Shown: positions 27,001-35,599 of the stretch, piece after piece
Layout of the letters: each line of letters opens with the position of its first letter
How positions within the stretch are numbered: position 1 is the first letter of the stretch
DNA from: G965222535 sp965222535
GTDB lineage: Bacteria; Pseudomonadota; Gammaproteobacteria; HK1
Length of the DNA stretch: 64,000 nt
Assembly (NCBI GenBank): GCA_965222535.1
Contig: OZ244957.1
Span: 1,364,001 to 1,428,000 of the forward strand
Reading direction: 5' to 3'
Translations under genes and position numbers: made by a program
The notes under the pieces: model-generated
Databases searched by the model: none
The model's input: the letters and a program-made list of their open reading frames with translations, nothing else
Told to the model about the DNA's origin: nothing

Positions 27001-27918
27001 CTAGCCGCGGAAGTGATCAAACCCCTTGGGGGCGTGGATCGCGCCGCCGTTGCCATCGCTGAGCAACGGCTGCGTGCGCGCTACGATATGACCGATGGGT
27101 TGCAGGCGACAATCAAACCGCGCTCCAATACTTTCGATCTGCGTTTTTTGTGACGCGGCGGCGGTGAAGCACAATTCATAATCATCCCCCGCGTTTAACG
27201 CTAAGCGGCGCGCCGCCGCCACACCACGGGTGCGGATTAATGCGCTTGACAGCGGAATTTGCTCGATGGCGATACGTGCGCTGACGTTGCTGGCTTTGAG
27301 TACATGCACCAAATCCTGACACAACCCATCGGACAGGTCGATCGCGCAGCGTGCGACCCCGCGCAATGCCTGCCCTAAACCGACCCGCGGTCGTGGGTAG
27401 TCAAGGCGCGCCAACAACTGCCGCTGGTCGGCATTGGATGCGTCTTTGTGACCTTGCCGGATGCCAAGGCCGGCGCTTGCATCGCCAAGTGTCCCTGAGA
27501 CATAGATGATGTCCCCGATGCGGGCTGCTGAGCGGCGCAGGGCGGTGCTTGGATCGACGTATCCGTGGAGTTCAACCGTCAACGCTAGGGTCTTGGCGCT
27601 GAACACCGCATAGTTAAGGCGGATGCCGAACTTTGCTGCGATCGCATCGCACCCGCCACGGATGGAGGGCACACACGTTGCGCCGGTGGGTGGTAGCAGC
27701 AGGCTGACCAGCCCCCGCTTTGGCGTTGCTCCCATCGCCGCTAAGTCGCTCAAATTCACCGCCACCGCTTTGTAGCCGATCGCATCGGCGGCGGTTTGCG
27801 GCACAAAATGGACACCGCACACCAAGGTATCGACGGCGATCACCAAAGCGCTGGGGCGCTTGCCTGCACAGGACGCTGGGTGGTCATTGCCCCAACGGTG
27901 GACGGCAAACTCACCCAT
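27001..27918 (-). CDS. thiL: Thiamine-monophosphate kinase, eroded
   Basis: ThiL phosphorylates thiamine monophosphate to the diphosphate. AVDTLVCGVHF, NLSDLAAMGATPK, DLSDGL and GDDYELCF are conserved. Two active-site regions are not. The stretch after MGEF that normally runs about 20 residues to GIGDDAA is shortened to a GNDHPAS remnant. The GGDT motif expected before the central strands is replaced by NYAVFS. The protein of 305 residues is therefore shorter than usual and may be inactive. I start it at the ATG at 27918; the frame opens five codons earlier with TTG. It is the last gene of the rib-nusB-thiL operon, 30 bp after nusB. Confidence 0.8.
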   Translation of the reverse strand: MGEFAVHRWGNDHPASCAGKRPSALVIAVDTLVCGVHFVPQTAADAIGYKAVAVNLSDLAAMGATPKRGLVSLLLPPTGATCVPSIRGGCDAIAAKFGIRLNYAVFSAKTLALTVELHGYVDPSTALRRSAARIGDIIYVSGTLGDASAGLGIRQGHKDASNADQRQLLARLDYPRPRVGLGQALRGVARCAIDLSDGLCQDLVHVLKASNVSARIAIEQIPLSSALIRTRGVAAARRLALNAGDDYELCFTAAASQKTQIESIGARFDCRLQPIGHIVARTQPLLSDGNGGAIHAPKGFDHFRG

Positions 27919-27948
27919 CGCAATCCCACGCAAGACGCTGGCGCAACT

Positions 27949-28404
27949 TCAGGACTGGAATTCGCTGGCGCGAAAAGCGCGTGCGGCGCTATCGATGACG
28001 CCATTGATGTAGCGGTGGCTTTGCTCAGCGCCAAACGTGTGAGCGAGGTTGATGGCTTCATTGATGACGACGCGCACGGGCACCGTTGGGCAATAGCAAA
28101 GCTCGTAGGCCGCGATGCGCAAAATCGTTTTTTCGACCGCCCCTATTTGATGAAACGGGCGATCAATCCAGCTGCGCAGGCTTTCATCCAACGTTTGATG
28201 GTGCTCAACGACACCGTTAAGCAGCGTGGCGAACAAGGTGTCGTCGATGCCTTTGTAATGTTTGTCGTCAATGAACTGTTGCTTGATCTGAGCCGCAGGC
28301 AATGCCGTCATGTGCCACTGGTATAAGGCCTGCAATCCCGCCTCGCGCGCACGCCGATACGCGCTGATTCGCGGTATTACAGCCGCTGATCGAGGTTTCC
28401 GCAT
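27949..28404 (-). CDS. nusB: Transcription antitermination factor NusB
   Basis: A small all-helical protein that with NusE binds boxA RNA to stop premature termination of rRNA transcripts. ARRAREAGLQALYQW-like N-terminus, AVEKTILRIAAYEL and PVRVVINEAINLAHTFG are diagnostic. The ATG at 28404 is chosen: it lies 1 bp after the ribH stop and gives 151 residues. The open frame extends 38 codons into ribH and should be ignored. Confidence 0.95.
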   Translation of the reverse strand: MRKPRSAAVIPRISAYRRAREAGLQALYQWHMTALPAAQIKQQFIDDKHYKGIDDTLFATLLNGVVEHHQTLDESLRSWIDRPFHQIGAVEKTILRIAAYELCYCPTVPVRVVINEAINLAHTFGAEQSHRYINGVIDSAARAFRASEFQS

Positions 28405-28405
28405 C

Positions 28406-28894
28406 TTAGTGCTCCCGCTCAAACATACGCGACAGCGCCACCATCTGAAGCGCCGCCAATGCTGCCTCTTCACCTTTGTTGCCGCAGACGCCGCCGGCGC
28501 GCTCGTTTGCCTGCTCAACGGTGTCCGTCGTGAGCACGCCGAAAGCGACTGCGCGATGGTGGCGCAGTCCCACTTCCATCAGCCCGCGGCTGCACGCATC
28601 AGCGACAAAATTAAAATGCGGTGTATCGCCACGGATCACGGCACCCAGTGCAATGACAACTGAAAGCGGCAAGCGCTGCAACAGCAGATCAGCGGCGAAC
28701 GGCAACTCGTAGGCACCAGGCACGCGCAGCAGCGTAGTGTGCTCCTGATCGATACCGTAACGCGCCAATACCGCTATCGCGCCTTCGATCAGAGCTTCAA
28801 CGATACCCGCATTGAAGCGTGCCGCGACGATAGCGATCCGCGGCGGGTCCTGGCTGTCAAACGCAATGGTATCGAGATCAACAGGCGCTGTCAT
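28406..28894 (-). CDS. ribH: 6,7-dimethyl-8-ribityllumazine synthase
   Basis: Joins the pyrimidinedione intermediate with dihydroxybutanone phosphate in riboflavin synthesis. RIAIVAARFNAGIV, RVPGAYELPFAA, GAVIRGDTPHFNFV (with the catalytic His in the usual HFxxV) and FGVLTTDTVEQA are all present. It has 162 residues. It lies 2 bp from ribB and 1 bp from nusB, so all are surely one transcript. Confidence 0.97.
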   Translation of the reverse strand: MTAPVDLDTIAFDSQDPPRIAIVAARFNAGIVEALIEGAIAVLARYGIDQEHTTLLRVPGAYELPFAADLLLQRLPLSVVIALGAVIRGDTPHFNFVADACSRGLMEVGLRHHRAVAFGVLTTDTVEQANERAGGVCGNKGEEAALAALQMVALSRMFEREH

Positions 28895-28896
28895 CG

Positions 28897-30024
28897 CTAT
28901 TCGGTGTCGTATAAGTAATCGACGATATCAAGCTCGAAACCGGATATGCCGTGGAGGTATTTGGGCGTACTCATGACCCTCATGCGGCGCACCCCAAGAT
29001 CGCGCAGGATCTGAGCGCCGATGCCATAGGTGCGTAGGTCGGCAGCACCCTCTGCTGCGAGCTGCGCCTGCGTTGGCGGTGCCTGGTCCTCGTTGGCGTA
29101 AGCCTGGATGCGATCGATAAACGTTTGATCCTGCTCAGGGTAGCGCAGGATCAATACGATCGCGTTGTCACCGGTTTTGCCCGCGTAGGTCAACGCCTTC
29201 GATAAAGCCCACTCGCTGGGGTTACGCAAGCTGGCGGTCAGATCATGCAATGAATCTTGGATGTGGACGCGCACCAAGGTCGGTTCAACCGCTGAAACCA
29301 TGCCTGCCGCCAAGGCCAGATGCAGGGCACCGTCAGTGCTGTTGCGGTATCCGTGAAGGGTGAACTGACCGTACTCAGTTGGAAAACGACAACTGCCCAC
29401 ATGGGTAATCGTTTTCTCGTGTAATAAGCGATGCCGGATCAGATTGGCAATGGTGCCGATCTTTAGTCCGTGTTGTTCGGCGAACAGCTCAAGGTTTGGA
29501 CGCCGCGCCATGGTGCCGTCTTCATTCAAGATCTCGACGATAACCGCCACCGGTTGCAGCCCTGCAAGACGGGTGATGTCGCAAGCCGCTTCAGTGTGAC
29601 CAGCGCGTGTCAACACGCCACCGGATTCGGCCAGTAACGGAAAGATATGCCCGGGCTGAACAAAATCATTCGCCGAGGCCGTTGGGGAAGCGGCAGTGCG
29701 TATCGTGCGTGCCCGGTCAGCAGCCGAGATGCCGGTGCTGATCCCGTGCGCGGCATCGATCGATACGGTAAAACGAGTGCCTTGAGATTCACGGCTATGC
29801 TCAACCATCAACGTTAACCCGATCTGCTGACACCGTTCCTGGGTCAATGGCATACAGATTAACCCCCGCGCATAGCGCGCCATAAAATTGATCGCATCGG
29901 GGGTAACATGCTCTGCCGCCAGCACCAGATCGCCCTCATTTTCGCGATCTTCATCATCGACTAGAATAACCATCCTGCCGCAGCGGATATCGGATATCAG
30001 GCTTTCATTGGTGCTGAACGGCAT
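28897..30024 (-). CDS. ribB: Dihydroxybutanone-phosphate synthase with degenerate GTP cyclohydrolase II domain (RibBX type)
   Basis: The N-terminal domain makes 3,4-dihydroxy-2-butanone 4-phosphate for riboflavin. VDDEDRENEGDLVLAAE and RAGHTEAACD carry the acidic metal site and substrate residues. The C-terminal domain (from about residue 205) has the cyclohydrolase II fold, but the three zinc cysteines and the RCDCG-type region are absent; VRVHIQDSLHDL stands where VRxHSECLTGD is expected. It should thus be monofunctional, with GTP cyclohydrolase II supplied elsewhere. I prefer the ATG at 30024 over the TTG at 30036. It heads the operon ribB-ribH-nusB-thiL. Confidence 0.9.
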   Translation of the reverse strand: MPFSTNESLISDIRCGRMVILVDDEDRENEGDLVLAAEHVTPDAINFMARYARGLICMPLTQERCQQIGLTLMVEHSRESQGTRFTVSIDAAHGISTGISAADRARTIRTAASPTASANDFVQPGHIFPLLAESGGVLTRAGHTEAACDITRLAGLQPVAVIVEILNEDGTMARRPNLELFAEQHGLKIGTIANLIRHRLLHEKTITHVGSCRFPTEYGQFTLHGYRNSTDGALHLALAAGMVSAVEPTLVRVHIQDSLHDLTASLRNPSEWALSKALTYAGKTGDNAIVLILRYPEQDQTFIDRIQAYANEDQAPPTQAQLAAEGAADLRTYGIGAQILRDLGVRRMRVMSTPKYLHGISGFELDIVDYLYDTE

Positions 30025-30041
30025 CGCGCTATCCAATAAAC

Positions 30042-30063
30042 TATACTCTTGCTACTTGAAGAT
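30042..30063. repeat. Solo terminal repeat of the MITE-like element
   Basis: TATACTCTTGCTACTTGAAG is nearly the same as the inverted ends at 46087-46111 and 46463-46487. It lies just upstream of the ribB start, with no partner end seen nearby. Confidence 0.6.
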
Positions 30064-30069
30064 AGAGGA

Positions 30070-30080
30070 GGGGGGGGGGG
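30070..30080. repeat. Run of 11 G
   Basis: A G11 homopolymer (C11 on the ribB strand) about 46 bp upstream of the ribB start codon, between the solo terminal repeat and a dispersed repeat copy. Such tracts slip easily during replication. Confidence 0.9.
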
Positions 30081-30091
30081 TCTTACGAAAT

Positions 30092-30174
30092 TTCTCATAG
30101 CATCCCTTCCCCCAATAGACAAGCCCCGCAGGGTACCTAGGGAAACTAGCGAAGCTGGTTTTTCGAGGTACCCA
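30092..30174 (+). repeat. Dispersed intergenic repeat, 3' half with hairpin
   Basis: CCCTTCCCCCAATAGACAAGCC, then GGGTACCTAGGGAAAC and GCTGGTTTTTCGAGGTACCC. It lies between the divergently read ends of ribB upstream DNA and the mttB-like gene, just beyond the mttB stop. Confidence 0.7.
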
Positions 30175-30224
30175 CAAGTTTAAAGCACTCCGCGACAATC
30201 GACAATCGGTCATTAAAATAAAAA

Positions 30225-31790
30225 TCAGCTGTAGCCTTCGCCACCAACGCCGGTTTTCGCGATTTCACGTTTGCGGCGCGCGACATAGGCATTGAGTTCT
30301 TCGACGATCGCCGCATCCAGGGGCGGCGGCTGGTATTCCGCCAGCAACTGCTTCCAGACGTGATGCGCTCGCTCAGTGACGGTATGCGATCCTTTCTCCT
30401 GCCATCTCTCGAAATTACACCACTCGGATACGATCGGCTTGTAGAAGATGCTGTCATAGCGTTGCAGCGTATGCGCGGCGTCAAAAAAGTGCCCGCCAGG
30501 CGGCACTTCCTTGATCGTCTCAACCGCCAAGGTATCCTCATTGATCGTAATCGGTTGCAGGTATTGCGCCATCATCTGCAACATTTCGGCATCTATCACT
30601 ATCTTTTCGTAGGAGGCTGTCAAGCCACCTTCGAGCCAGCCACCGGCATGATTGACGATGTTGGTATGCGCCATCACCGCCGCCCAGATTGACATCTGGC
30701 TTTCATAGGCAGCCTGTCCATCAACGCAATTGGAAGCGTTGGTGCTGCTGGCGCGATAGGGTAAGCGGTAGCGCCGCGCCAACTGCGCCCCGGCTTGGGT
30801 TGCGATCGCGTACTCTGGCGTGCCAAATGCTGGAGAGCCGCTTTTCATGTCAACATTCGAGGTGAAACCGCCATACACCATCGGTGCCCCTTTACGCACT
30901 AACTGCGCCAGCGTGATGCAAAACAGCGCTTCGGCGTTTTGCTGCACCAGAGCGCCGGCGATCGTCGTCGGTGCCATCGCGCCGAGCAGGGTGAACGGGG
31001 TCACGGTAACTGGTTGACCATGCGCTACCAACTCCAACATGCCGTCCGACATGCTGGCATCCAGTTGGCGCGGCGAGTTGGTGTTGATATTGCCCGCTAT
31101 CAGCGGCGGGTGATTAATAAGGTCGCTGCGTGCGAGGCCGTGCACGATCGCGATCATTTCGATCCCATCGCGGGCGCGTGCGGTACCTAGCAGGTTCGCC
31201 TGCCAGAATTTGTCATGCAGGGTGATCGCCGCAAGGTACATATCCAGATGCCGCGTGGTCGGTGGCAGATCCATTGGCGACACCGGTGCCGCGCCGCCGT
31301 AGTGCAAGATATTGAGGCTATGCGAAAGCTTCATCAACTCGCAAAAATCAGCATAGCAAGGATTACGCCGGCCACGCTCCAGATCCGACACGAACGCCGG
31401 ACCGTTGACGATCGAGAAATTGATGTGGTTGCCACCGACGATCAGCGATTTTGCGGGGTTGCGCGCCATCAGGGTGATTTCAGGTGGTAGGTAGCGCAAG
31501 TGTTCTTCGACCATGTCCGCATCCATGCGCACCATCGCGCTGGCTTCATCCACCTGCGCCCCTGCGGCTCGCAGTAAGCCACGTGCACGGGTGCTCAACA
31601 CCCGCATGCCCCCTTCTTGTAATACTCGCAATGAGGCACGGTGGATGTCATCGATCTGATCTTCATTCAGCACCTCAACCGGCGGGTGCGGGTTACGCAC
31701 TTGGCACCAAGGAAGAATGGGGATCTCATTTACTCCACGCTGCTTACGCCGTTGGCGCTGGCTGTGGCGCCGCTTGCTGGCGGTTGTCAT
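30225..31790 (-). CDS. MttB-family methyltransferase without pyrrolysine (glycine betaine/quaternary-amine type)
   Basis: A 521-residue member of the trimethylamine methyltransferase (MttB) superfamily, which moves a methyl group from a methylated amine to a corrinoid protein. SIVNGPAFVSDLERG, PTTRHLDMYLAA and GSPAFGTPEYA are typical. The frame has no internal TAG, so it belongs to the non-pyrrolysine branch, whose characterised members use glycine betaine or related compounds. No corrinoid protein (MttC) or second methyltransferase gene is next to it, so its partner lies elsewhere or the role differs. The very basic N-terminus (KRRHSQRQRRKQR) is usual for marine members. Confidence 0.85.
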   Translation of the reverse strand: MTTASKRRHSQRQRRKQRGVNEIPILPWCQVRNPHPPVEVLNEDQIDDIHRASLRVLQEGGMRVLSTRARGLLRAAGAQVDEASAMVRMDADMVEEHLRYLPPEITLMARNPAKSLIVGGNHINFSIVNGPAFVSDLERGRRNPCYADFCELMKLSHSLNILHYGGAAPVSPMDLPPTTRHLDMYLAAITLHDKFWQANLLGTARARDGIEMIAIVHGLARSDLINHPPLIAGNINTNSPRQLDASMSDGMLELVAHGQPVTVTPFTLLGAMAPTTIAGALVQQNAEALFCITLAQLVRKGAPMVYGGFTSNVDMKSGSPAFGTPEYAIATQAGAQLARRYRLPYRASSTNASNCVDGQAAYESQMSIWAAVMAHTNIVNHAGGWLEGGLTASYEKIVIDAEMLQMMAQYLQPITINEDTLAVETIKEVPPGGHFFDAAHTLQRYDSIFYKPIVSEWCNFERWQEKGSHTVTERAHHVWKQLLAEYQPPPLDAAIVEELNAYVARRKREIAKTGVGGEGYS

Positions 31791-31848
31791 CTAAACGTCC
31801 TCATAAGTTGCAGATAGTGTGTAATGCAAACAGGTGGTTCTTTTTAAA

Positions 31849-31940
31849 GAGACCCTCGAAAAACCCTGAAATAGGATGGGGGCTTGGGGGAAGGGCGGCT
31901 ATGAGCAATTTCGTAAGCCCCCATCAGTTATGGATTAATA
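31849..31940 (+). repeat. Dispersed intergenic repeat, 5' half
   Basis: ACCCTCGAAAAACCCTGAAATAGG, GATGGGGGCTTGGGGGAAGG and a diverged TTTCGTAAGCCC block. It lies upstream of the mttB-like gene. Confidence 0.7.
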
Positions 31941-32023
31941 TGACCCGCCCTCATATAACACCCGCTGTAGGCTCCTCGATCAAACGGCTTGAGTTAGCGC
32001 TGTCGCACGATTTGGCGGTTGTG

Positions 32024-32404
32024 CTACAAAGTGACCAGCAGCGCAGCGGCGACCTTGCGATCTTCGGCGATCAACATGTTATAGGTGCCATAAGCACTGG
32101 GGCTGGTCATCGCCTCGATGCCAATGCCGCGGGCGTTGAATTGACAGACAAGCTCTGCGGGCAGCGGGCGGTGAGCGCTGCCGGTACCGAAAATAACCAC
32201 ATCCGCAGCGTTGGCGTTGGCGTCGAAGATAGCCAGCAGCGCCGCACCGATTTGGGTATTTTCAGCCGGGAGCCAATCGGTGATCAGCTGAGTCGGCAAG
32301 ATGATCACATTTTGCTCAATGCGCGTCTCATCGAGTATGATGTAGCCACTACCGTAGGCGGTAATCCGGCGACCTTGGTTAGTGCCTAGCGTATGCAGTT
32401 TCAT
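32024..32404 (-). CDS. Mth938-domain (DUF498) protein
   Basis: A 126-residue single-domain protein. RRITAYGSGYIILDET, NVIILPTQLITDWLP and VIFGTGSAHRPLP match the Mth938/NDUFAF3 domain, whose mitochondrial relative assists complex I assembly; the bacterial function is not settled. It starts with ATG at 32404, preceded by AGGCGG. It stands alone between repeat copies. Confidence 0.85.
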   Translation of the reverse strand: MKLHTLGTNQGRRITAYGSGYIILDETRIEQNVIILPTQLITDWLPAENTQIGAALLAIFDANANAADVVIFGTGSAHRPLPAELVCQFNARGIGIEAMTSPSAYGTYNMLIAEDRKVAAALLVTL

Positions 32405-32484
32405 CCGCCTGCACCGTAACTAGGGAATGCTTCGGGGTGTGCTATGGTTCGCATGAGCGACCTTCTCTTAAAATACCGCCGGGG

Positions 32485-32666
32485 CCATCAAAAAGCTAGG
32501 GGTTTGGGGGAAGGGATTGTTTTATTTTTAATGAGGAGCGTCGGCGGCGCGGCGTTCGCTGACCTCTCGATCCGCTCAACGGCACCACGGAATTATTGTT
32601 GGTAGGGGCATTTTCCCAATAAACGGCACCTCGAAAAGCGAGCGAAGCGGGTTTTTCGAGTGCCCA
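32485..32666 (+). repeat. Dispersed intergenic repeat, long variant
   Basis: GGGTTTGGGGGAAGGGATTG, an inserted block shared in reverse with 20850-20955 (TTTTTAATGAGGAGCG, CTCTCGATCCGCTCAACGG), then TTTTCCCAATAAACGGCACC and the hairpin CACCTCGAAAAGC ... GGGTTTTTCGAGTGCC. It occupies the place directly upstream of sufC where sufB would be expected. Confidence 0.75.
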
Positions 32667-32762
32667 CCAGCGGTTATTTTATCACTGTAGCACTCTGTTT
32701 TGTATTGAAGCTGATAGTCTGTTTCCAACCCTTGACTACTTCCCTCTGGATATAAAGAAACG

Positions 32763-33566
32763 ATGCTGTCGATAAAGAACTTGTGCGTTAATGTAGATGG
32801 CAAGCACATCCTCAAGGGTTTGAATCTTGAGGTAGGGACTGGCGAGACGCATGCGCTGATGGGCCCAAATGGTTCTGGCAAGAGCACCTTAGCGCTCGTG
32901 CTTGCCGGTCGTGACGGGTATCAAGTAACGGACGGGAGCGTCACAATGAACGGGATGGATCTGCTCGCACTCAGCGCCGAAGAGCGGGCGCGCGAGGGGT
33001 TTTTCTTGGCTTTCCAATACCCAGTGGAAATTCCCGGTGTCAACAATACCTACTTCCTGCGGGCGTCGGTCAATGCGGTGCGTAAACACCGCCATCAGGA
33101 AGAACTCAACGCCGCTGATTTTTTACGCCTTATCCGCGGCAAACTGCAAATCTTGCATCTGCCTCAATCACTGCTCAAGCGGGCTGTCAATGTCGGTTTC
33201 TCGGGGGGAGAAAAAAAACGCAACGAGATTTTTCAGATGGCCGTTATGGAACCCACGGTCGCTGTATTGGATGAGACCGATTCTGGGCTTGATATCGATG
33301 CGTTGAAAGACATAGCCAACGGTATCAACGCCTTGCGCGATGGCGCACGCACGATACTGATCATTACCCACTACCATCGCCTGCTGGAACATGTCGTCCC
33401 CGATCGCGTGCATATCCTCAGTGATGGGCGCATCATCCAGTCGGGGCTGGCGGTGCTCGCACGCCAGCTTGAAGAGCAGGGTTATGACTCAATCAGTGAG
33501 CAGGCGAGCGGTGCAGCGAAAGCCGCAGCACCAATCGCAGCGAGTGGCACCCTCGAGCGGCAATGA
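32763..33566 (+). CDS. sufC: Fe-S cluster assembly ATPase SufC
   Basis: The ATPase of the SufBCD scaffold for Fe-S clusters. Walker A GPNGSGKST, the SufC-specific FLAFQYPVEIPGV, signature FSGGEKKRNEI and Walker B VLDETDSGLDID are all complete. It has 267 residues with an Ala-rich C-terminal tail slightly longer than usual. It overlaps sufD by ATGA. sufB, normally just upstream, is missing here; a dispersed repeat precedes the gene instead. Confidence 0.96.
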   Translation: MLSIKNLCVNVDGKHILKGLNLEVGTGETHALMGPNGSGKSTLALVLAGRDGYQVTDGSVTMNGMDLLALSAEERAREGFFLAFQYPVEIPGVNNTYFLRASVNAVRKHRHQEELNAADFLRLIRGKLQILHLPQSLLKRAVNVGFSGGEKKRNEIFQMAVMEPTVAVLDETDSGLDIDALKDIANGINALRDGARTILIITHYHRLLEHVVPDRVHILSDGRIIQSGLAVLARQLEEQGYDSISEQASGAAKAAAPIAASGTLERQ

Positions 33567-34915
33567 TCACCGCCGCCGACTACGCCGATGCATTCATCGC
33601 GGCGCAGGCGCAGCAGCGTGCTGCATACGTGCTGCCGCCGTGGCTGGACACCGTGCGTCAATCCGCGCTGCAGCACCTGCGCCGGAACGGCTTTCCAGGG
33701 CCACGCGACGAGGACTGGAAATACACCCGCCTTGGCGCTATCCAGCAAACGCTGTACCGCCTCACCGGCGACGATGACGAGGCACCTTCAGACGCTCATA
33801 TCCGCGCCATCGTCGCGGCACATGCGCTGCCCGATGCAATGGCGCTGCTGGTATTCGTCAATGGCCATTATCAACCACAATACGCCATGCCCGGGGGCCT
33901 CGCAAAGTTACCCGCGGGCCTGCATATCAGCACCTTGAGGCAGGCACTTGCACGCAACCCACGGCAGGTAAGCGGCTATTTCGGGCACTTGGCGCGTAAC
34001 GAGGACTCGGCGTTCACCGCGCTGAATACGGTTGCCGCCGCCGATGGCGTGCTGTTGATTGCCGCCGCCGAGGCGCAGTTTGAGCAACCAGTGCAGTTGT
34101 TATTTGTCAGCAGCCCCAAAGGAGCGCCGATCTCGCTGCATCCGCACGTCATGATCCATGCACAGGCAAACAGCCAACTGTCTGTCATTGAGCATTTCGT
34201 TGCGTCACCGGACGCCAACTATCTGACCAATCGCGTAACCGAGGCGTGGCTCGATCAGAGGGCTACGGTGCGCCATTATCTGCTCCAAGAAGAAAGCCTG
34301 TCTGCCTGCCATATCGGCCTCCTTGCGGCATATCAACACCGCGATAGTCATCTCGAATCACATAGTTGCTCATTGGGTGCTGGGCGCTCAAGAACGGCTA
34401 TTGACATCCATCAGCACCATCCCCAGGCGGATTGCCTAGTTAATGGATTGTTCGTTGCCAGCGGGCGACAACACGTCGACTTTCACACCAATGTCGAACA
34501 CCACAAGCCACACGGCAGCAGCCGCGCCTATTTTAATGGCATCTTGCAGCAACGCGCACGTGGCGTATTCGATGGGCGAATCAGAGTGCACCCACAGGCG
34601 CAACAAGTCGATGCGCATTTATCCAACCATAACTTGCTATTGTCAAAACAAGCCGAGATCGATACCAAGCCGCAGCTTGAAATATACGCCGATGATGTCA
34701 AATGCTCGCACGGTACAACGATTGGGCAACTGGATGAGGAACTGCTGTTTTATCTGCGCTCACGCGGCATCGCCGCCACGGATGCGGCAATGCTGCTGAC
34801 CGCTGGCTTCGGGCGACAGGTCGTTGATCGCATCACTGACCCGGCGATACGCCAGCAGTGGGATGCCAAACTGCTACAGCAACTGAGTGACAAGAGGGCT
34901 ATGGAACCAGGCTAA
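33563..34915 (+). CDS. sufD: Fe-S cluster assembly protein SufD
   Basis: The SufD subunit of the SufBCD scaffold, built on a right-handed beta helix. The N-terminal PRDEDWKYTRLGAI, the central HQHHPQADCLVNGLF and the C-terminal DDVKCSHGTTIGQLDEELLFYLRSRG are typical. It has 450 residues and begins within the sufC stop (ATGA). No sufS or sufE follows; the next 820 bp hold a repeat and a transposase remnant. Confidence 0.95.
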   Translation: MITAADYADAFIAAQAQQRAAYVLPPWLDTVRQSALQHLRRNGFPGPRDEDWKYTRLGAIQQTLYRLTGDDDEAPSDAHIRAIVAAHALPDAMALLVFVNGHYQPQYAMPGGLAKLPAGLHISTLRQALARNPRQVSGYFGHLARNEDSAFTALNTVAAADGVLLIAAAEAQFEQPVQLLFVSSPKGAPISLHPHVMIHAQANSQLSVIEHFVASPDANYLTNRVTEAWLDQRATVRHYLLQEESLSACHIGLLAAYQHRDSHLESHSCSLGAGRSRTAIDIHQHHPQADCLVNGLFVASGRQHVDFHTNVEHHKPHGSSRAYFNGILQQRARGVFDGRIRVHPQAQQVDAHLSNHNLLLSKQAEIDTKPQLEIYADDVKCSHGTTIGQLDEELLFYLRSRGIAATDAAMLLTAGFGRQVVDRITDPAIRQQWDAKLLQQLSDKRAMEPG

Positions 34916-35101
34916 GCCAGTCTTGGGGGTACCTCGCCCCCCTTCGTCAGCATCGTATTGGTCCATTTCACCGCTTTTTGGAACTTGCCATGCTCCACAC
35001 CAAAGACCCCCAAAGTGGCCTGTTGTTTGACCCGCTGGACGATCTTAGCCCAAGACGTCTAAGAAGCTGCTGCAGACGCCGTGGGCTTACGAGTTTCGTC
35101 A

Positions 35102-35252
35102 GGGAACTGCGAAACACCCCAATGGGATGGGAGTTTGGGGGAAGGGGAATAATCACCTGTAGCATCCACTGTTGATTTATAATCCTTTATCCAATAGACA
35201 AATCCCACAGGGCACCTCGAAAAGCTAGTTCCGCGCAGCTTTTCGAGGTGCC
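35102..35252 (+). repeat. Dispersed intergenic repeat, complete copy with 16-bp stem
   Basis: GGAACTGCGAAACACCCC, ATGGGATGGGAGTTTGGGGG, TGTTGATTTATAATCC, CCAATAGACAAATCCC and the hairpin GGCACCTCGAAAAGCT (35211-35226) / AGCTTTTCGAGGTGCC (35237-35252), a perfect 16-bp stem around a 10-nt loop. It ends exactly where the ISNCY-like remnant begins. 34916-35101 holds no recognised gene. Confidence 0.85.
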
Positions 35253-35494
35253 GCATCGCGCGTGCGCACCAATTCAAGCGCGTGGTTGCGTACTGCCGTA
35301 TCAATCGCGTTATGCGCCGGTTTACCGCGGTGCTTAGACCCCAGCCCTTGAACACCCGCTATCCGATAAGCACCTACCAAGCGTCTGACCTGCCTTACGC
35401 AAAGGCGCAACTGGCGTGCTGCCTTGACCTAGGTGAGCTGACGCCGCAGAACTGATGCAATCACGGATCCTCGCCCCGCTGCTTGGTAACTCAT
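35253..35494 (-). pseudogene. ISNCY-type transposase, N-terminal remnant
   Basis: Read on the minus strand from the ATG at 35494, the frame gives an N-terminus like ISNCY/IS1202-type transposases: a helix-turn-helix LRLCVRQVRRLVGAYR, then GLGSKHRGKPAHN and NHALELVR. One in-frame TAG interrupts it about 20 codons in. The homology stops at the dispersed repeat at 35252, so the rest of the transposase has been lost. Upstream, AAGCTAAAATGTCCCCTTT (near 35530) may be the element end; a similar end lies at 26807. Confidence 0.65.
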
Positions 35495-35599
35495 GACGAT
35501 TGTCTCCCGTGCCATCTTCCCCCCGGTATGCAAAGGGGACATTTTAGCTTTGAATAAAGGGGACCTTACTGCTTTGGACTAACAGGGCAAGGATCCGCC

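Noticed and set aside
30225..31790. Possible pyrrolysine-containing methyltransferase
   Set aside because: There is no in-frame TAG in the gene, so pyrrolysine is not needed.
31484..32389. 301-codon plus-strand frame
   Set aside because: It overlaps the antisense of the MttB-like and Mth938-domain genes and crosses a repeat; those two genes have clear homology.
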